Source: Butyrivibrio proteoclasticus
Lineage (GTDB): Bacteria; Bacillota; Clostridia; Lachnospirales; Lachnospiraceae
Length of the DNA: 64,000 nucleotides
Direction: 5' to 3'
Assembly: GCF_900115735.1 (NCBI RefSeq)
Contig: NZ_FOXO01000009.1
Span: 81,676-145,675 of the forward strand
This document shows, piece by piece, positions 36,775-45,330 of the stretch (position 1 is its first letter; each line of letters starts with the position of its first letter). The translations under genes and the position numbers were made by a program. The notes below the pieces were generated by a model. It did not search any database. It worked only from the letters and a program-made list of their open reading frames with translations, and was not told the DNA's origin.

Positions 36775-39276
36775 ATGGGAATTTACGATACACTTAATGC
36801 GCAGCAGAAAAAAGCTGTGCTTCAGACGGATGGACCTGTGTTGATTCTTGCCGGAGCCGGTTCAGGAAAGACAAGGGTTTTAACGCACAGGGTTGCCTAT
36901 TTGATAGATGAATGTAATGTCAATCCCTGGAATATCATGGCAATCACCTTTACCAACAAGGCAGCAGGTGAGATGCGTGAGAGGGTTGATAAGATTGTAG
37001 GATTCGGAGCAGAGAGCATCTGGGTTTCAACTTTTCACTCAAGTTGCGTAAGAATTCTTAGAAGATATGCTGACAGACTTGGCTATGGAAATAACTTCAC
37101 TATCTATGATACAGATGATTCCAAGTCTCTTATGAAAGACATTTGTAAAAAATATCAGCTTGAAACTACAACACTTAAGCTTCGCGGTATCATGGGAAGC
37201 ATTTCAAAGTGTAAGGACAATCTGGTTACAACCAATGAGTATGCATTAAACACTCAGAATGATTTTAACAAGGTTCGAATCTCCAAGGCTTACACAGAGT
37301 ATCAGAATGCTCTTAAAAAGAACAATGCAATGGATTTCGATGACCTGATTTTTAATACTGTTGAGCTCTTTAAAAAGAATCCTGATGTTCTTGAATATTA
37401 TCAGGACAGATTCCGCTACATCATGGTGGACGAGTATCAGGATACCAATAATGCCCAGTTTGAGTTCATTAGGCTTCTTGCAGATAAATACAGGAACCTA
37501 TGCGTAGTGGGTGATGATGATCAGAGTATCTATCGCTTTAGAGGAGCCAATATCAGGAATATTCTTGACTTTGAAAAGGTATATCCTGATGCGACTGTCA
37601 TAAAGCTTGAGCAGAATTACCGCTCAACACAGCAGATCCTTGATGCAGCCAATGCAGTTATCGGAAACAACTACGGGCGTAAGGAAAAAGCTCTTTGGAC
37701 AGAAGAAAAAGATGGTGAGAAAGTTCACCTTCGTCAGTTCGATACTGCATATGATGAGGCAGAGTTTATTGCTTCAGACATAGGAAAACTTAAGAGAAGC
37801 GGCAAGCTTTCTTACAGCGATACAGCTGTTTTGTACAGAACAAATGCACAGTCAAGACTTATAGAAGAGCGATTTGTCCATGAGGGAATTCCTTATGACA
37901 TCGTTGGTGGTACGAATTTCTATTCCAGACGAGAGATAAAAGATCTTTTGGCTTATCTTAAGACTATTGATAACGGCAGAGATGACATTGCAGTTAAAAG
38001 AATAATAAATGTGCCCAAGAGAGGAATTGGCGCTACTACACTTGAGTATGTGCAGAATTATGCGGATGAGAGGCAGATAAGCTTCTTTGATGCCCTGTGC
38101 GAAGCTGACCAGATAATGGCCGTTAGCAGAAGCGCTTCAAAGCTAAAAGACTTTGTGACTATGATAAGGGCTTTTAGGACAAAGCAAAAGTCCTACTCTT
38201 TGGAAGAACTTCTTAAAGATGTTATAGACATTACAGGCTATATGGACTTTTTGAAGACTCTTGATGACGACGATGACAGCGGAGATAACGACAGAGCTGC
38301 CAACGTGGACGAGCTTATTTCCAAGATTGCGGCCTATGAGGAAAGTGATGAGGTTGAGGAGCCAACTCTCTCAGGATTTCTCGAAGAAGTTGCCCTTGTT
38401 GCTGATATAGACAGAATCGGAGAGGATAATGAGAAGGTTCTTCTTATGACTCTTCACAGTGCCAAGGGACTTGAGTTTGAGCATGTTTATCTGGCAGGAA
38501 TGGAGGAAAATGTTTTCCCTTCATATATGACTTTGCAGACTGAAGATTCTGATCCTGAGGGAATAGAGGAAGAGAGAAGACTTGCCTATGTTGGAATAAC
38601 CAGGGCAAAGAGAAACTTAACTCTTACAGCGGCAAAGCGCAGAATGGTAAGAGGAGAGACCTGGTTTAACCAGCTCAGCAGATTTGTAAAAGAGATTCCC
38701 GGTGAGTATTTAGACAGGGAGAAGCCAGAGTTTGATAAGCCGGCATTTCTTTTTGATGATGGCGACTCGATAGATGAGTACGAAGGTGTTGAGGATACCT
38801 ATGGAACTTCTGGAAGATATAGTGATGAGGATGATTCCTATCGCAGTTCCGGAAGATACGGCAATGGAGATTCCTACGGGAAATCAGGCGGATATTCCGG
38901 TATTGGCGTAAAGTCATCCTACCAGAATAAGAACTTTGGAAGCGATAATGGCGCGTCCCAGCTTTCTAACAGCTACAAGATAAAAGCAAAGCCTGCTCCC
39001 AAAAAGCCAAGGGCTGTACCACAGAGTAAGCCATATATCGCAACAGCAGCCAAGACCCATGTTAAGGGCTCACTTGCAGGTATCTCCAAAGGCATGCCTA
39101 TGAAAACAGCAAAGCCTGAATATGAGACAGGAGACAGAGTTTCTCATATCAAATATGGTATTGGCACAGTCACTTCTTTGGAAGAAGGACCTAGAGATTA
39201 CAAGGTAACAGTTAATTTTGACGATTGCGGACAGAAGATCATGTATGCCGCTTTTGCAAAATTAAAAAAGATGTGA
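36775..39276 (+). CDS. pcrA: ATP-dependent DNA helicase PcrA/UvrD
   Basis: 833 residues, a superfamily 1A helicase. Walker A is LAGAGSGKTRVL (about 25-36), motif II MVDEYQDTN near 218, motif III GDDDQSIYRFRGA near 243 and motif VI YVGITRAKRNL near 613. Residues about 650-760 are Gly, Ser, Tyr and Asp rich (repeats such as SGRYS and SGGYSG), a low-complexity insert before the C-terminal Tudor-like domain (DRVSHIKYGIGTV). It unwinds DNA in repair and removes transcription roadblocks. Confidence 0.97.
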   Translation: MGIYDTLNAQQKKAVLQTDGPVLILAGAGSGKTRVLTHRVAYLIDECNVNPWNIMAITFTNKAAGEMRERVDKIVGFGAESIWVSTFHSSCVRILRRYADRLGYGNNFTIYDTDDSKSLMKDICKKYQLETTTLKLRGIMGSISKCKDNLVTTNEYALNTQNDFNKVRISKAYTEYQNALKKNNAMDFDDLIFNTVELFKKNPDVLEYYQDRFRYIMVDEYQDTNNAQFEFIRLLADKYRNLCVVGDDDQSIYRFRGANIRNILDFEKVYPDATVIKLEQNYRSTQQILDAANAVIGNNYGRKEKALWTEEKDGEKVHLRQFDTAYDEAEFIASDIGKLKRSGKLSYSDTAVLYRTNAQSRLIEERFVHEGIPYDIVGGTNFYSRREIKDLLAYLKTIDNGRDDIAVKRIINVPKRGIGATTLEYVQNYADERQISFFDALCEADQIMAVSRSASKLKDFVTMIRAFRTKQKSYSLEELLKDVIDITGYMDFLKTLDDDDDSGDNDRAANVDELISKIAAYEESDEVEEPTLSGFLEEVALVADIDRIGEDNEKVLLMTLHSAKGLEFEHVYLAGMEENVFPSYMTLQTEDSDPEGIEEERRLAYVGITRAKRNLTLTAAKRRMVRGETWFNQLSRFVKEIPGEYLDREKPEFDKPAFLFDDGDSIDEYEGVEDTYGTSGRYSDEDDSYRSSGRYGNGDSYGKSGGYSGIGVKSSYQNKNFGSDNGASQLSNSYKIKAKPAPKKPRAVPQSKPYIATAAKTHVKGSLAGISKGMPMKTAKPEYETGDRVSHIKYGIGTVTSLEEGPRDYKVTVNFDDCGQKIMYAAFAKLKKM

Positions 39277-39320
39277 GTATGTCACAATTCTCAGTGAAGT
39301 AATGAATGAGCTGGGAATTA

Positions 39321-39329
39321 TGGTATACT
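39321..39329 (+). promoter_or_regulatory. Extended -10 promoter for the 39367 gene
   Basis: TATGGTATACT gives a TGN-extended TATACT at 39324-39329, 38 bp before the start codon. No convincing -35 box is seen. Confidence 0.4.
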
Positions 39330-39366
39330 GATATTAATAAATTTTTCTTATAGAAAGGGGTTACTT

Positions 39367-39633
39367 ATGGAAGTAAAAACAAAGATCGATGACATTATTG
39401 AAATGACACGTATTAACGAACTTCTCGACAAGAGAGAGGCTGCAAATGCTAAGAAGCCTTCCAACGTGATCCTGTGGTGTTTGGCTGTTCTTGGTTCTAT
39501 CTCAGCGGTTGCGATCATTTCTTATCTTGTTTATCGCTACATGACACCGGCATTTGAAGATGATTATTATGATGATGACTTCGATGATTTCGAAGATGAC
39601 TTCGACGACGATGACTTCATCAAGGAAAGTTAA
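39367..39633 (+). CDS. Small membrane protein with acidic tail
   Basis: 88 residues. Residues 1-33 are cytoplasmic and charged, 34-55 form one membrane helix (VILWCLAVLGSISAVAIISY), and the last 30 residues are almost only Asp, Glu, Phe and Tyr. This arrangement is common in Lachnospiraceae proteins near rlmD or pcrA, but no function is known. AAAGGGG precedes the ATG. Confidence 0.8.
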   Translation: MEVKTKIDDIIEMTRINELLDKREAANAKKPSNVILWCLAVLGSISAVAIISYLVYRYMTPAFEDDYYDDDFDDFEDDFDDDDFIKES

Positions 39634-39643
39634 GAATTAAAAA

Positions 39644-41056
39644 GTGAAGAAAAAAGAAGTTTATACAGGAATAGTAAAAAGGGTTGAATTCCCTAATAAA
39701 GGAATAATAGAAGCTCCTGACGGGAAGATCGCTGTTAAGGGCGTTCTTCCCGATCAGAAAGTTTCAGTACAGATACAGAAAGTAAGAAACGGTAAGGCAG
39801 AGGGAAGACTTTTGGAAGTCTTAGAAGAAGCTCCTGACTGTATTGAAAGCCCATGCATTCATTTCGGAAAATGCGGTGGCTGCAGTTACCTTACAATGCC
39901 TTATGTTAAGGAACTAGGCCTTAAGGAACAGCAGGTAAGAAGCTTACTTAAGCCTGCAGTAGAAAGAAATACTACAAGGTTTACCTGGGAGGGCATCAAA
40001 GTAAGCCCTATTAAGTTTGCCTACAGAAATAAGATGGAGTTCTCATTTGGCGATGAAGTCATGGGAGGCCCCCTTTGTCTTGGCATGCACAAAAAAGGAA
40101 GCTTTTATGACATTGTAACTGTCAGCGGCTGCAGAATTGTCGATGATGATTACAGGGCTATCCTTTCAGCAACACTGGATTATTTTTCACCTATGTATGA
40201 TAGAAAAGAGATTTCTTTTTACCATAGGATGAAACAGGAGGGCTACTTAAGGCATCTCCTTGTGAGAAAGGCAGTCAGAACCGGAGATATCCTGGTTGAC
40301 CTTATTACAACAACTCAGGAAGAACATGATCTTACAGGCTTTAAGGAAGCTCTTTTAAACCTTGAGCTTGGAGGCAGGATCACAGGAATCCTTCACACAA
40401 AGAATGATTCCCTTGCCGATGCTGTAATTGATGAAGGCACTGAGATCTTATATGGTCAGGACTTTTTCTATGAGCAGCTTTTAGGCCTTAAGTTCAGAAT
40501 CACTCCTTTCTCATTTTTCCAGACTAACAGCTTAAGTGCTGAGGTTCTGTATCAGACAGTAAGAGGCTATATTCAGAGTCTCTACGATCAGAAGAACATA
40601 AAGCAGGACGGAGTTATTTACGACCTCTATTCAGGAACCGGTACAATTGCCCAACTCCTTGCACCTGTTGCCACAAAGGTCATTGGTGTTGAGATCGTTG
40701 AGGAAGCTGTTGAGGCTGCAAAAGAGAATGCAAAGCTTAACCACCTCGATAACTGCGAATTCATCGCAGGCGATGTGCTTAAAGTTCTAGATGATATCGA
40801 GGTAAAGCCTGATCTTATTATCCTTGATCCGCCTCGTGACGGTATAAATCCTAAGGCTCTTACTAAGATCATAAATTATGACGTAAACTACATTATTTAC
40901 GTCTCCTGTAAACCAACTTCCCTTGCCCGCGACTTGGAGATACTACAGCAGAATGGCTACATGATGAGCCGCGCCGTTGCTGTGGATCAATTCCCGTGGA
41001 CAAGCCATGTAGAAACCGTCGTTCTCTTAACGAAAACGACTGATAAGGAAGTTTGA
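39644..41056 (+). CDS. rlmD: 23S rRNA (uracil-5-)-methyltransferase RlmD/RumA
   Basis: 470 residues from GTG 39644. The N-terminal TRAM domain is followed by the iron-sulfur cysteines (CIESPCIHFGKCGGC, about 65-79). The SAM motif DLYSGTGTIAQLL lies near 327, PPRDG near 397, and the nucleophile cysteine is in YVSCKPTSLARD near 424. It makes m5U in 23S rRNA. The last residues HVETVVLLTKT are the usual C-terminus; after them the tail TDKEV is probably supplied by an integrated element (see the 23-bp repeat). The ribosome site is weak. Confidence 0.94.
   Translation: MKKKEVYTGIVKRVEFPNKGIIEAPDGKIAVKGVLPDQKVSVQIQKVRNGKAEGRLLEVLEEAPDCIESPCIHFGKCGGCSYLTMPYVKELGLKEQQVRSLLKPAVERNTTRFTWEGIKVSPIKFAYRNKMEFSFGDEVMGGPLCLGMHKKGSFYDIVTVSGCRIVDDDYRAILSATLDYFSPMYDRKEISFYHRMKQEGYLRHLLVRKAVRTGDILVDLITTTQEEHDLTGFKEALLNLELGGRITGILHTKNDSLADAVIDEGTEILYGQDFFYEQLLGLKFRITPFSFFQTNSLSAEVLYQTVRGYIQSLYDQKNIKQDGVIYDLYSGTGTIAQLLAPVATKVIGVEIVEEAVEAAKENAKLNHLDNCEFIAGDVLKVLDDIEVKPDLIILDPPRDGINPKALTKIINYDVNYIIYVSCKPTSLARDLEILQQNGYMMSRAVAVDQFPWTSHVETVVLLTKTTDKEV
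41012..41034 (+). repeat. Left attachment site (attL) within the end of rlmD
   Basis: A 23-bp segment beginning GAAACCGTCGTTC is repeated exactly at 48489-48511 inside the end of the serine recombinase gene. It encodes the conserved RlmD tail ETVVLLT. The two copies lie 7477 bp apart, bracketing an element with the recombinase at its right end. Confidence 0.85.
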
Positions 41057-41062
41057 GTTTAG

Positions 41063-41143
41063 AGAACGCTGTTGTTCTGGCTCGCATGCTTGCATGCGAG
41101 AGCAGAACTTCCTTGTGAAATAGTGGTGGGAGTCAAAGGGACG
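41063..41143 (+). repeat. Element left-end hairpin repeat, copy 1
   Basis: After the rlmD stop, a hairpin (CTCGCATGC with GCATGCGAG inside GTTCTG/CAGAAC) is followed by GTGAAATAGTGGTG. The same arrangement recurs at 48544-48608, with a different inner stem. A third partial copy (CGCTGTTGTTCTGGC) starts at about 41160. These look like the left ends of stacked elements. Confidence 0.7.
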
Positions 41144-41198
41144 ACGTCAGAAGGCTAACGCTGTTGTTCTGGCGAGATAACAATTATATGACTAATTT

Positions 41199-41224
41199 GC
41201 AGTCCGCTGTTCTTGGCGGACTGC
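41199..41224 (+). terminator. Strong GC hairpin upstream of array 1
   Basis: GCAGTCCGC (41199-41207) pairs perfectly with GCGGACTGC (41216-41224). The T-run is weak, so terminator function is uncertain. A similar hairpin precedes array 2 at 48666-48689. Confidence 0.5.
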
Positions 41225-41315
41225 TACTATTCTTTCATTCGAAAGACAGGTAGTGATAATTTCTAATCTTTTCGCTGCTGATATTCCAAAGTTTAACGAC
41301 ATATAGCATGTTTTC

Positions 41316-41399
41316 TGCTGCTTATGACATGATTTTTGCTGCTTGTGGCATGATATCTGCTACTTATGGCATGATTTCTGTTACTTGTGCAATTTCGGT
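41316..41399 (+). repeat. Four 21-bp tandem repeats
   Basis: Units start at 41316, 41337, 41358 and 41379 with the theme TGCTGCTTATGGCATGATTT; the last copy is degenerate and merges into the 54-nt array. A 21-bp period equals two helical turns, as in iterons or clustered operator sites. Confidence 0.75.
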
Positions 41400-41820
41400 G
41401 ATAGTGTCAGTTGATTTTAGTGAGGTGAACTCTGCCTATATTCCAAGGCCTGTTGATATAGGCAGTTGATCATTATAAATAAAATGTGGTGGTGTCTGCC
41501 TATATTCCTAGTGTTGCTTGTGTAGGCAGTTGATTTTAGGGGATCAGTTCTGCCTATATCCTGAGTATCGCTTGTGTAGGCAGTTGATTTTGAGGGATCA
41601 ATTCTGCCTATATCCCAAGTATTGCTGCTATAGGCAGTTAATTTTACGTTGGACAAACTGCCTATATGGCGGGAATGGCAAATGGTAGCAGAAAATTGCT
41701 GCTTAAAATCAATGCCTATATTGCAAGAGAACTGGATTTAGGCAGAACAGCGATTGATAATTGCAATGCCTATATTGGCGGATGGCTGCATAGTGGCAGT
41801 ATGACTGGTGAAAAAACAGA
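41379..41820 (+). repeat. Hairpin array 1: 54-nt tandem units
   Basis: The motif TGCCTATA begins units at 41433, 41497, 41551, 41605, 41659, 41713 and 41767. Spacing is 64, then 54 five times; a partial unit also starts 54 nt before the first. In most units TGCCTATA is followed about 24 nt later by TATAGGCA or a close variant, so each forms a hairpin with an 8-bp stem and a variable loop of about 16 nt. Linkers of about 22 nt also vary, although TTGATTTTAGGGGATCA is shared by neighbouring units. The array ends 78 nt before the nuclease-like gene. It is not a CRISPR: repeats are imperfect and no cas gene is present. Confidence 0.85.
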
Positions 41821-41897
41821 AAGTAAAAGCAAAAATAAGCAATAGAAACAACAAGTAAAAGAAGAAACAAGTAAAAAACAAAAAGGAGAAATAAAAA

Positions 41898-42701
41898 ATG
41901 ATAGGACTAAAGAAATACTTAATTGCAGAAGAGAAAAGACTAAAGAAAATCAAACAGGGTGTAGATAAAAGACTTGTTGAAGTGCCTGAAGGCAATCTTA
42001 GGATAACATCATCCGGCAAACATATTCAGTACATGCATTGCAAAGAAAAGGATGGTAAGTATCAAAAACAAGGAGAATACCTAAAGAAAGAGGATATGCC
42101 TCTTGTTAGAAGACTGGCTCAAAAGTCTTATGACCAGAAGATGAAAAAGCTGGTAGATAGGAGACTTAAGCAAATCCAGATCATCAGTAAAGAGTATTCG
42201 GAAGATGAGCTTGAACTTATCTATACCAATATGAACGTCAATAGGCAGGCTCTGGTTACACCTGTTGAAAAGACATGGGAGCAGAAAGTGGCTGATTGGA
42301 AAGCAATCCCATATACAGGGAAAGAGTTTGAGGAAGGTGCACCTGAAATATATACCAAAAAAGGAGAGAGGGTAAGATCAAAGTCAGAAAAGCTGATTGC
42401 AGATACTTTATTCGATTTGGGAATTGAATATAAGTACGAATGCCCAATATATCTAAAAGGATACGGACAGATATATCCGGACTTTACAATTCTCAGTCGC
42501 AAGACTGGGAAAGAAATGTATTGGGAGCATGATGGAAGAATGGATGATCCTAAATATTCTGAAAAAGCAGTAAGGAAGATAAATTCGTATATCTATAATG
42601 GAATAATACCCGGGGATAGGCTAATGCTTACATTCGAGACATCAAACACAGTGCTTAATGATAGAATCATAAAGAAAATGATTGATAATTTCTTGCTATA
42701 A
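41898..42701 (+). CDS. Array-associated PD-(D/E)XK-like protein, copy 1
   Basis: 267 residues. The N-terminal half (about 1-130) is helical and highly charged (AEEKRLKKIKQGVDKRL; KLVDRRLKQIQ), possibly nucleic-acid binding. The C-terminal half resembles a PD-(D/E)XK fold: RSKSEKLIADTLFDLGI (Glu near 155), YPDFTIL (Asp near 193) and EMYWEHDGRMDDP (near 205). The fold call is by motif recall. A paralog lies at 49195-49986, and both follow a hairpin array with a 53-54 nt period. AAAGGAG precedes the ATG. The natural substrate is unknown; processing or binding of the array or its RNA is one possibility. Confidence 0.75.
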   Translation: MIGLKKYLIAEEKRLKKIKQGVDKRLVEVPEGNLRITSSGKHIQYMHCKEKDGKYQKQGEYLKKEDMPLVRRLAQKSYDQKMKKLVDRRLKQIQIISKEYSEDELELIYTNMNVNRQALVTPVEKTWEQKVADWKAIPYTGKEFEEGAPEIYTKKGERVRSKSEKLIADTLFDLGIEYKYECPIYLKGYGQIYPDFTILSRKTGKEMYWEHDGRMDDPKYSEKAVRKINSYIYNGIIPGDRLMLTFETSNTVLNDRIIKKMIDNFLL

Positions 42702-42764
42702 TACTTAGAGAAAAGCATGTTGGCCTTTTAGTAATAAACGAATGTTGGAAGGAACAATAAAACA

Positions 42765-42994
42765 ATGAAAGTACTTGTAATCCCAGATATACATTTAAAA
42801 CCTCGGATTTTTGACAGAGCATCAGAAATCCTTACAGAAAAAAATCAGATTGCATTTATATATCGGATTGATAATGAACTATGTACAGACTGCAGTATAA
42901 AGATGTGGAGGCTTTTAGGAAAGAAATCTATACGAAGGTGATTGGCCACACTCCGGTTATGAAACTGATTTTCAACAAATTAAATATATGCTGA
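42765..42994 (+). pseudogene. Decayed metallophosphoesterase-like gene
   Basis: ATG 42765 starts MKVLVIPDIHLKPRIFDRASEIL, the opening of a calcineurin-like phosphatase (the PDIH metal motif), but the frame closes after about 58 codons. A second frame from 42902 reads EIYTKVIGHTPVMKL, with the C-terminal GHTP metal motif, up to 42994. The middle is deleted and the frame shifted, so it is a remnant. Confidence 0.7.
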
Positions 42995-43000
42995 GATTAG

Positions 43001-43032
43001 TGGTTGTTGCATTTTTTGCAGCAACCATTTTG
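43001..43032 (+). terminator. Rho-independent terminator
   Basis: TGGTTGTTGCA (43001-43011) pairs with TGCAGCAACCA (43017-43027), followed by TTTTG. It follows the phosphatase remnant. Confidence 0.75.
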
Positions 43033-43134
43033 TACATTTGTAAAAATGATATAGTTCCGATGATAGGCGAAATGATGCTATAATATCATAAGATATACGG
43101 AAATATTGAGACTTCATTTATTAGGTGAACAAAT

Positions 43135-43572
43135 ATGCTAAGAATATATTTTGGTGAAAAAGAAGATGTAATGCATGGACCATCATGGTTCAGATTTAAT
43201 TATGATGAAGAATGGCTGGCAGATCCTTTTGTGGAAGAAATGATGACAGATATTGATAAGTCACATTATAAGGGAGGACAGCTGATAGAAAGTGATGTTT
43301 TAGGACCAATTCCACCAGAGAAACTATCCGGTGGATTGCAAACTCTGATTTGCATTTATAAAAGACCTGATCTTGTTTTTAATGCCACAAGCTGTGGCGA
43401 AGACTGTGCAAAATGGCTTGCAGAGATTGGCAGAAGAGAGGATATCACCATTAATCTTAGGTATTATATGCCCTTTGATGATTGCAACGATATAGAGATT
43501 GAAATTCTTAATGATAATATCAAAGTAACAAATGCCAAGGATTATATGCATGAAGCATTAAAATATGTTTGA
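43135..43572 (+). CDS. DUF4869 family protein
   Basis: 145 residues, acidic, beginning MLRIYFGEKEDVMHGPSWF. The sequence matches my memory of DUF4869, a Firmicutes family without assigned function. It ends 21 nt before an ATP-binding protein gene, a pairing I associate with this family. The pair could be a toxin-antitoxin or defence unit; the sequence alone does not show this. Confidence 0.65.
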   Translation: MLRIYFGEKEDVMHGPSWFRFNYDEEWLADPFVEEMMTDIDKSHYKGGQLIESDVLGPIPPEKLSGGLQTLICIYKRPDLVFNATSCGEDCAKWLAEIGRREDITINLRYYMPFDDCNDIEIEILNDNIKVTNAKDYMHEALKYV

Positions 43573-43593
43573 TGACTAGGAAGTATTTTATAT

Positions 43594-44100
43594 ATGAAGA
43601 ATAAACATCATGTAGTTGTTGAATCAAAACGACTAAAATATGAATTTGATATAAAGAGGAATATTACTGTTATTCAAGGCAATAGCGCTTCTGGAAAGAC
43701 TACTCTTTTGGATCTATTGGGGACGCATTCTAGATATGGAAAAGAGAGTGGCATTAGTGTACAGTCAGATGTTCCTTGCGTGGTATTTGGTGGAGATGCT
43801 AGTCTTTGGAAGACTATTTTGGAAGCTTATCAAGATAGCATAGTGTTTATAGATGAAGATTACCCATTTATATATTCCAAAGATTTTGCAGAGTTGGTAC
43901 AGGCTTCTTCAAATTATTTTGTTTTGATTACAAGACAGCCTCTATATAATCTGCCGTATAGTGTTCAGGAAATCTACGGCATCAGAACAACAGGTAAATA
44001 CCACTATCCAGAGCAAGTTTATCATGAGTTTTACAGAATTTATGATGATTCAAATGAAACACTGGATAAAGAAGTTCTAGTATCTATGCAGTATGTTTAA
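43594..44100 (+). CDS. P-loop ATP-binding protein, probably 3'-truncated
   Basis: 168 residues with a Walker A motif VIQGNSASGKTTLLDLL (about 26-42) and a possible Walker B SIVFIDEDYPF near 88. The rest is not recognised. Its last codons (MQYV) lie in a segment shared with 53106-53181, which contains an rlmD-tail remnant, so the original C-terminus was probably replaced by recombination. It follows the DUF4869 gene and is likely cotranscribed. Confidence 0.65.
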   Translation: MKNKHHVVVESKRLKYEFDIKRNITVIQGNSASGKTTLLDLLGTHSRYGKESGISVQSDVPCVVFGGDASLWKTILEAYQDSIVFIDEDYPFIYSKDFAELVQASSNYFVLITRQPLYNLPYSVQEIYGIRTTGKYHYPEQVYHEFYRIYDDSNETLDKEVLVSMQYV

Positions 44101-44159
44101 ATTGTCTGCGGTAGTACCGCATGTGGAGTGCGTAGTATTGCGGTTAAGGAAAAATACAT
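44089..44159 (+). repeat. rlmD-tail-like attachment remnant, internal
   Basis: One frame reads SMFKLSAVVPHVECVVL and then diverges to a stop at about 44157. PHVECVVL is the usual RlmD C-terminal motif. The surrounding DNA, including the palindrome GCGGTAGTACCGC, is shared with 53106-53181. It looks like a former attachment site and suggests that the 7.5-kb element is composite. Confidence 0.65.
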
Positions 44160-44225
44160 AAAGCCGACAAGAGTGTTTGAACTGGAAGATGGTGTCGGCA
44201 TTTATAGAAACAGGAGAAGATGAAG

Positions 44226-45200
44226 ATGTGTACAGCAGCAACTTATTATGCAAAGGATCATTATTTCGGACGCAATCTGGATCTGGAATTTTCTTATCAC
44301 GAAGAGATCACTATTGTGCCAAGAAACTATCCCTTTATCTTTCGCAAATGCGAGGGCATCAATCATCATTATGCAATGATCGGAACAGCGTTTGTTGTGG
44401 AGGGGTATCCGCTCTTCTATGATGCCGTAAATGATAAAGGCCTTGGAATTGCTGGATTAAATTTTCCCGGGAACGCTGCTTATAAGGAAGAAGTTCCAAA
44501 TGCGGACAATGTAGCACCATTTGAATTCATACCATGGATCCTCAGTCGCTGTGCCGATGTCGATGAGGCAAAGACACTTATTTCCCGGATGAATCCGGTA
44601 AATATAAGTTTTAGCCCGGAGCTTCCGTTAACGCCGTTGCATTGGATGATTGCGGATAAAAAAAGAACGATTGTAGTTGAACCTCTAAAAGATGGCATTA
44701 GAGTATACGATGATCCGGTGGGGGTCATGACCAACAATCCAACCTTTGATCAGCAGATGTTTCATCTCAGCAATTATATGCATTTGTCAAATAAACCTGT
44801 GACAAATACTTTCGCCAAGGGTCTGGAGATTACGGAATACAGCCGTGGAATGGGCGCGATGGGAATGCCCGGTGATCTTTCCTCTGCATCAAGGTTTGTG
44901 AAGGCGGCGTTTACCTGCATGAATTCAGTTTCCGGCAATTCGGAGGAGGAAAGTGTAAGCCAGTTTTTCCACATTCTGGGGTCCGTAGAGCAACAAAGAG
45001 GCTGTGTTTGTCTAGGCGAAGGAAAATATGAGATAACCGTATATTCTTCCTGCTGTAACATGGATCGGGGAATTTACTATTACAGAACATATGAGAATTC
45101 TCAGATTACAGCCGTAGATATGCACAAAGAGGCAACAGACGGAGAAGCGTTGATTCGGTATCCGATGATCAAAGAACAGCAGATACGATATCAAAACTGA
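44226..45200 (+). CDS. Choloylglycine hydrolase family protein (bile salt hydrolase or penicillin V acylase)
   Basis: 324 residues from ATG 44226. This start is chosen because the family needs Cys2 as the N-terminal nucleophile (MCTAATYY); ATG 44220 would give MKMC and lies too close to AGGAGA. Arg16 and Asp19 (FGRNLDLE), the Asn in GLNFPG, the Asn in VMTNNPTFD near 172 and the Arg in SASRFVKA near 225 match the catalytic set. It would cleave amide bonds of conjugated bile acids or penicillin V. It lies between rlmD-tail remnants on an element, suggesting transfer. A hairpin (44163-44199) precedes its ribosome site. Confidence 0.88.
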   Translation: MCTAATYYAKDHYFGRNLDLEFSYHEEITIVPRNYPFIFRKCEGINHHYAMIGTAFVVEGYPLFYDAVNDKGLGIAGLNFPGNAAYKEEVPNADNVAPFEFIPWILSRCADVDEAKTLISRMNPVNISFSPELPLTPLHWMIADKKRTIVVEPLKDGIRVYDDPVGVMTNNPTFDQQMFHLSNYMHLSNKPVTNTFAKGLEITEYSRGMGAMGMPGDLSSASRFVKAAFTCMNSVSGNSEEESVSQFFHILGSVEQQRGCVCLGEGKYEITVYSSCCNMDRGIYYYRTYENSQITAVDMHKEATDGEALIRYPMIKEQQIRYQN

Positions 45201-45330
45201 AAGAAAAAGTCTTTTCACTTGAAAAAATACTTAATAATGGCGACAAGGCTTTGTCAGGAATACAATATATCTGACGACGGAAAAATGTTATTGAAAAAAA
45301 GTAGCTTTTATTATAATGAAACTAACAGGA

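Noticed and set aside
41417..41656. Minus-strand ORF with an 18-residue peptide repeat
   Set aside because: It arises because 54 is a multiple of three. It has no ribosome site, breaks in later units, and array 2 has mixed 53 and 54 nt steps that would shift the frame.
41379..41820. CRISPR array
   Set aside because: Repeats are imperfect, both loops and linkers vary, units are 54 nt without a constant repeat plus spacer pattern, and no cas genes are present.
42702..43134. Intact phosphatase gene
   Set aside because: The PDIH and GHTP motifs are in different frames and the central domain is missing.
44220..44225. Upstream ATG of the choloylglycine hydrolase
   Set aside because: It would place two residues before the nucleophile cysteine, which must become the N-terminus after Met removal.
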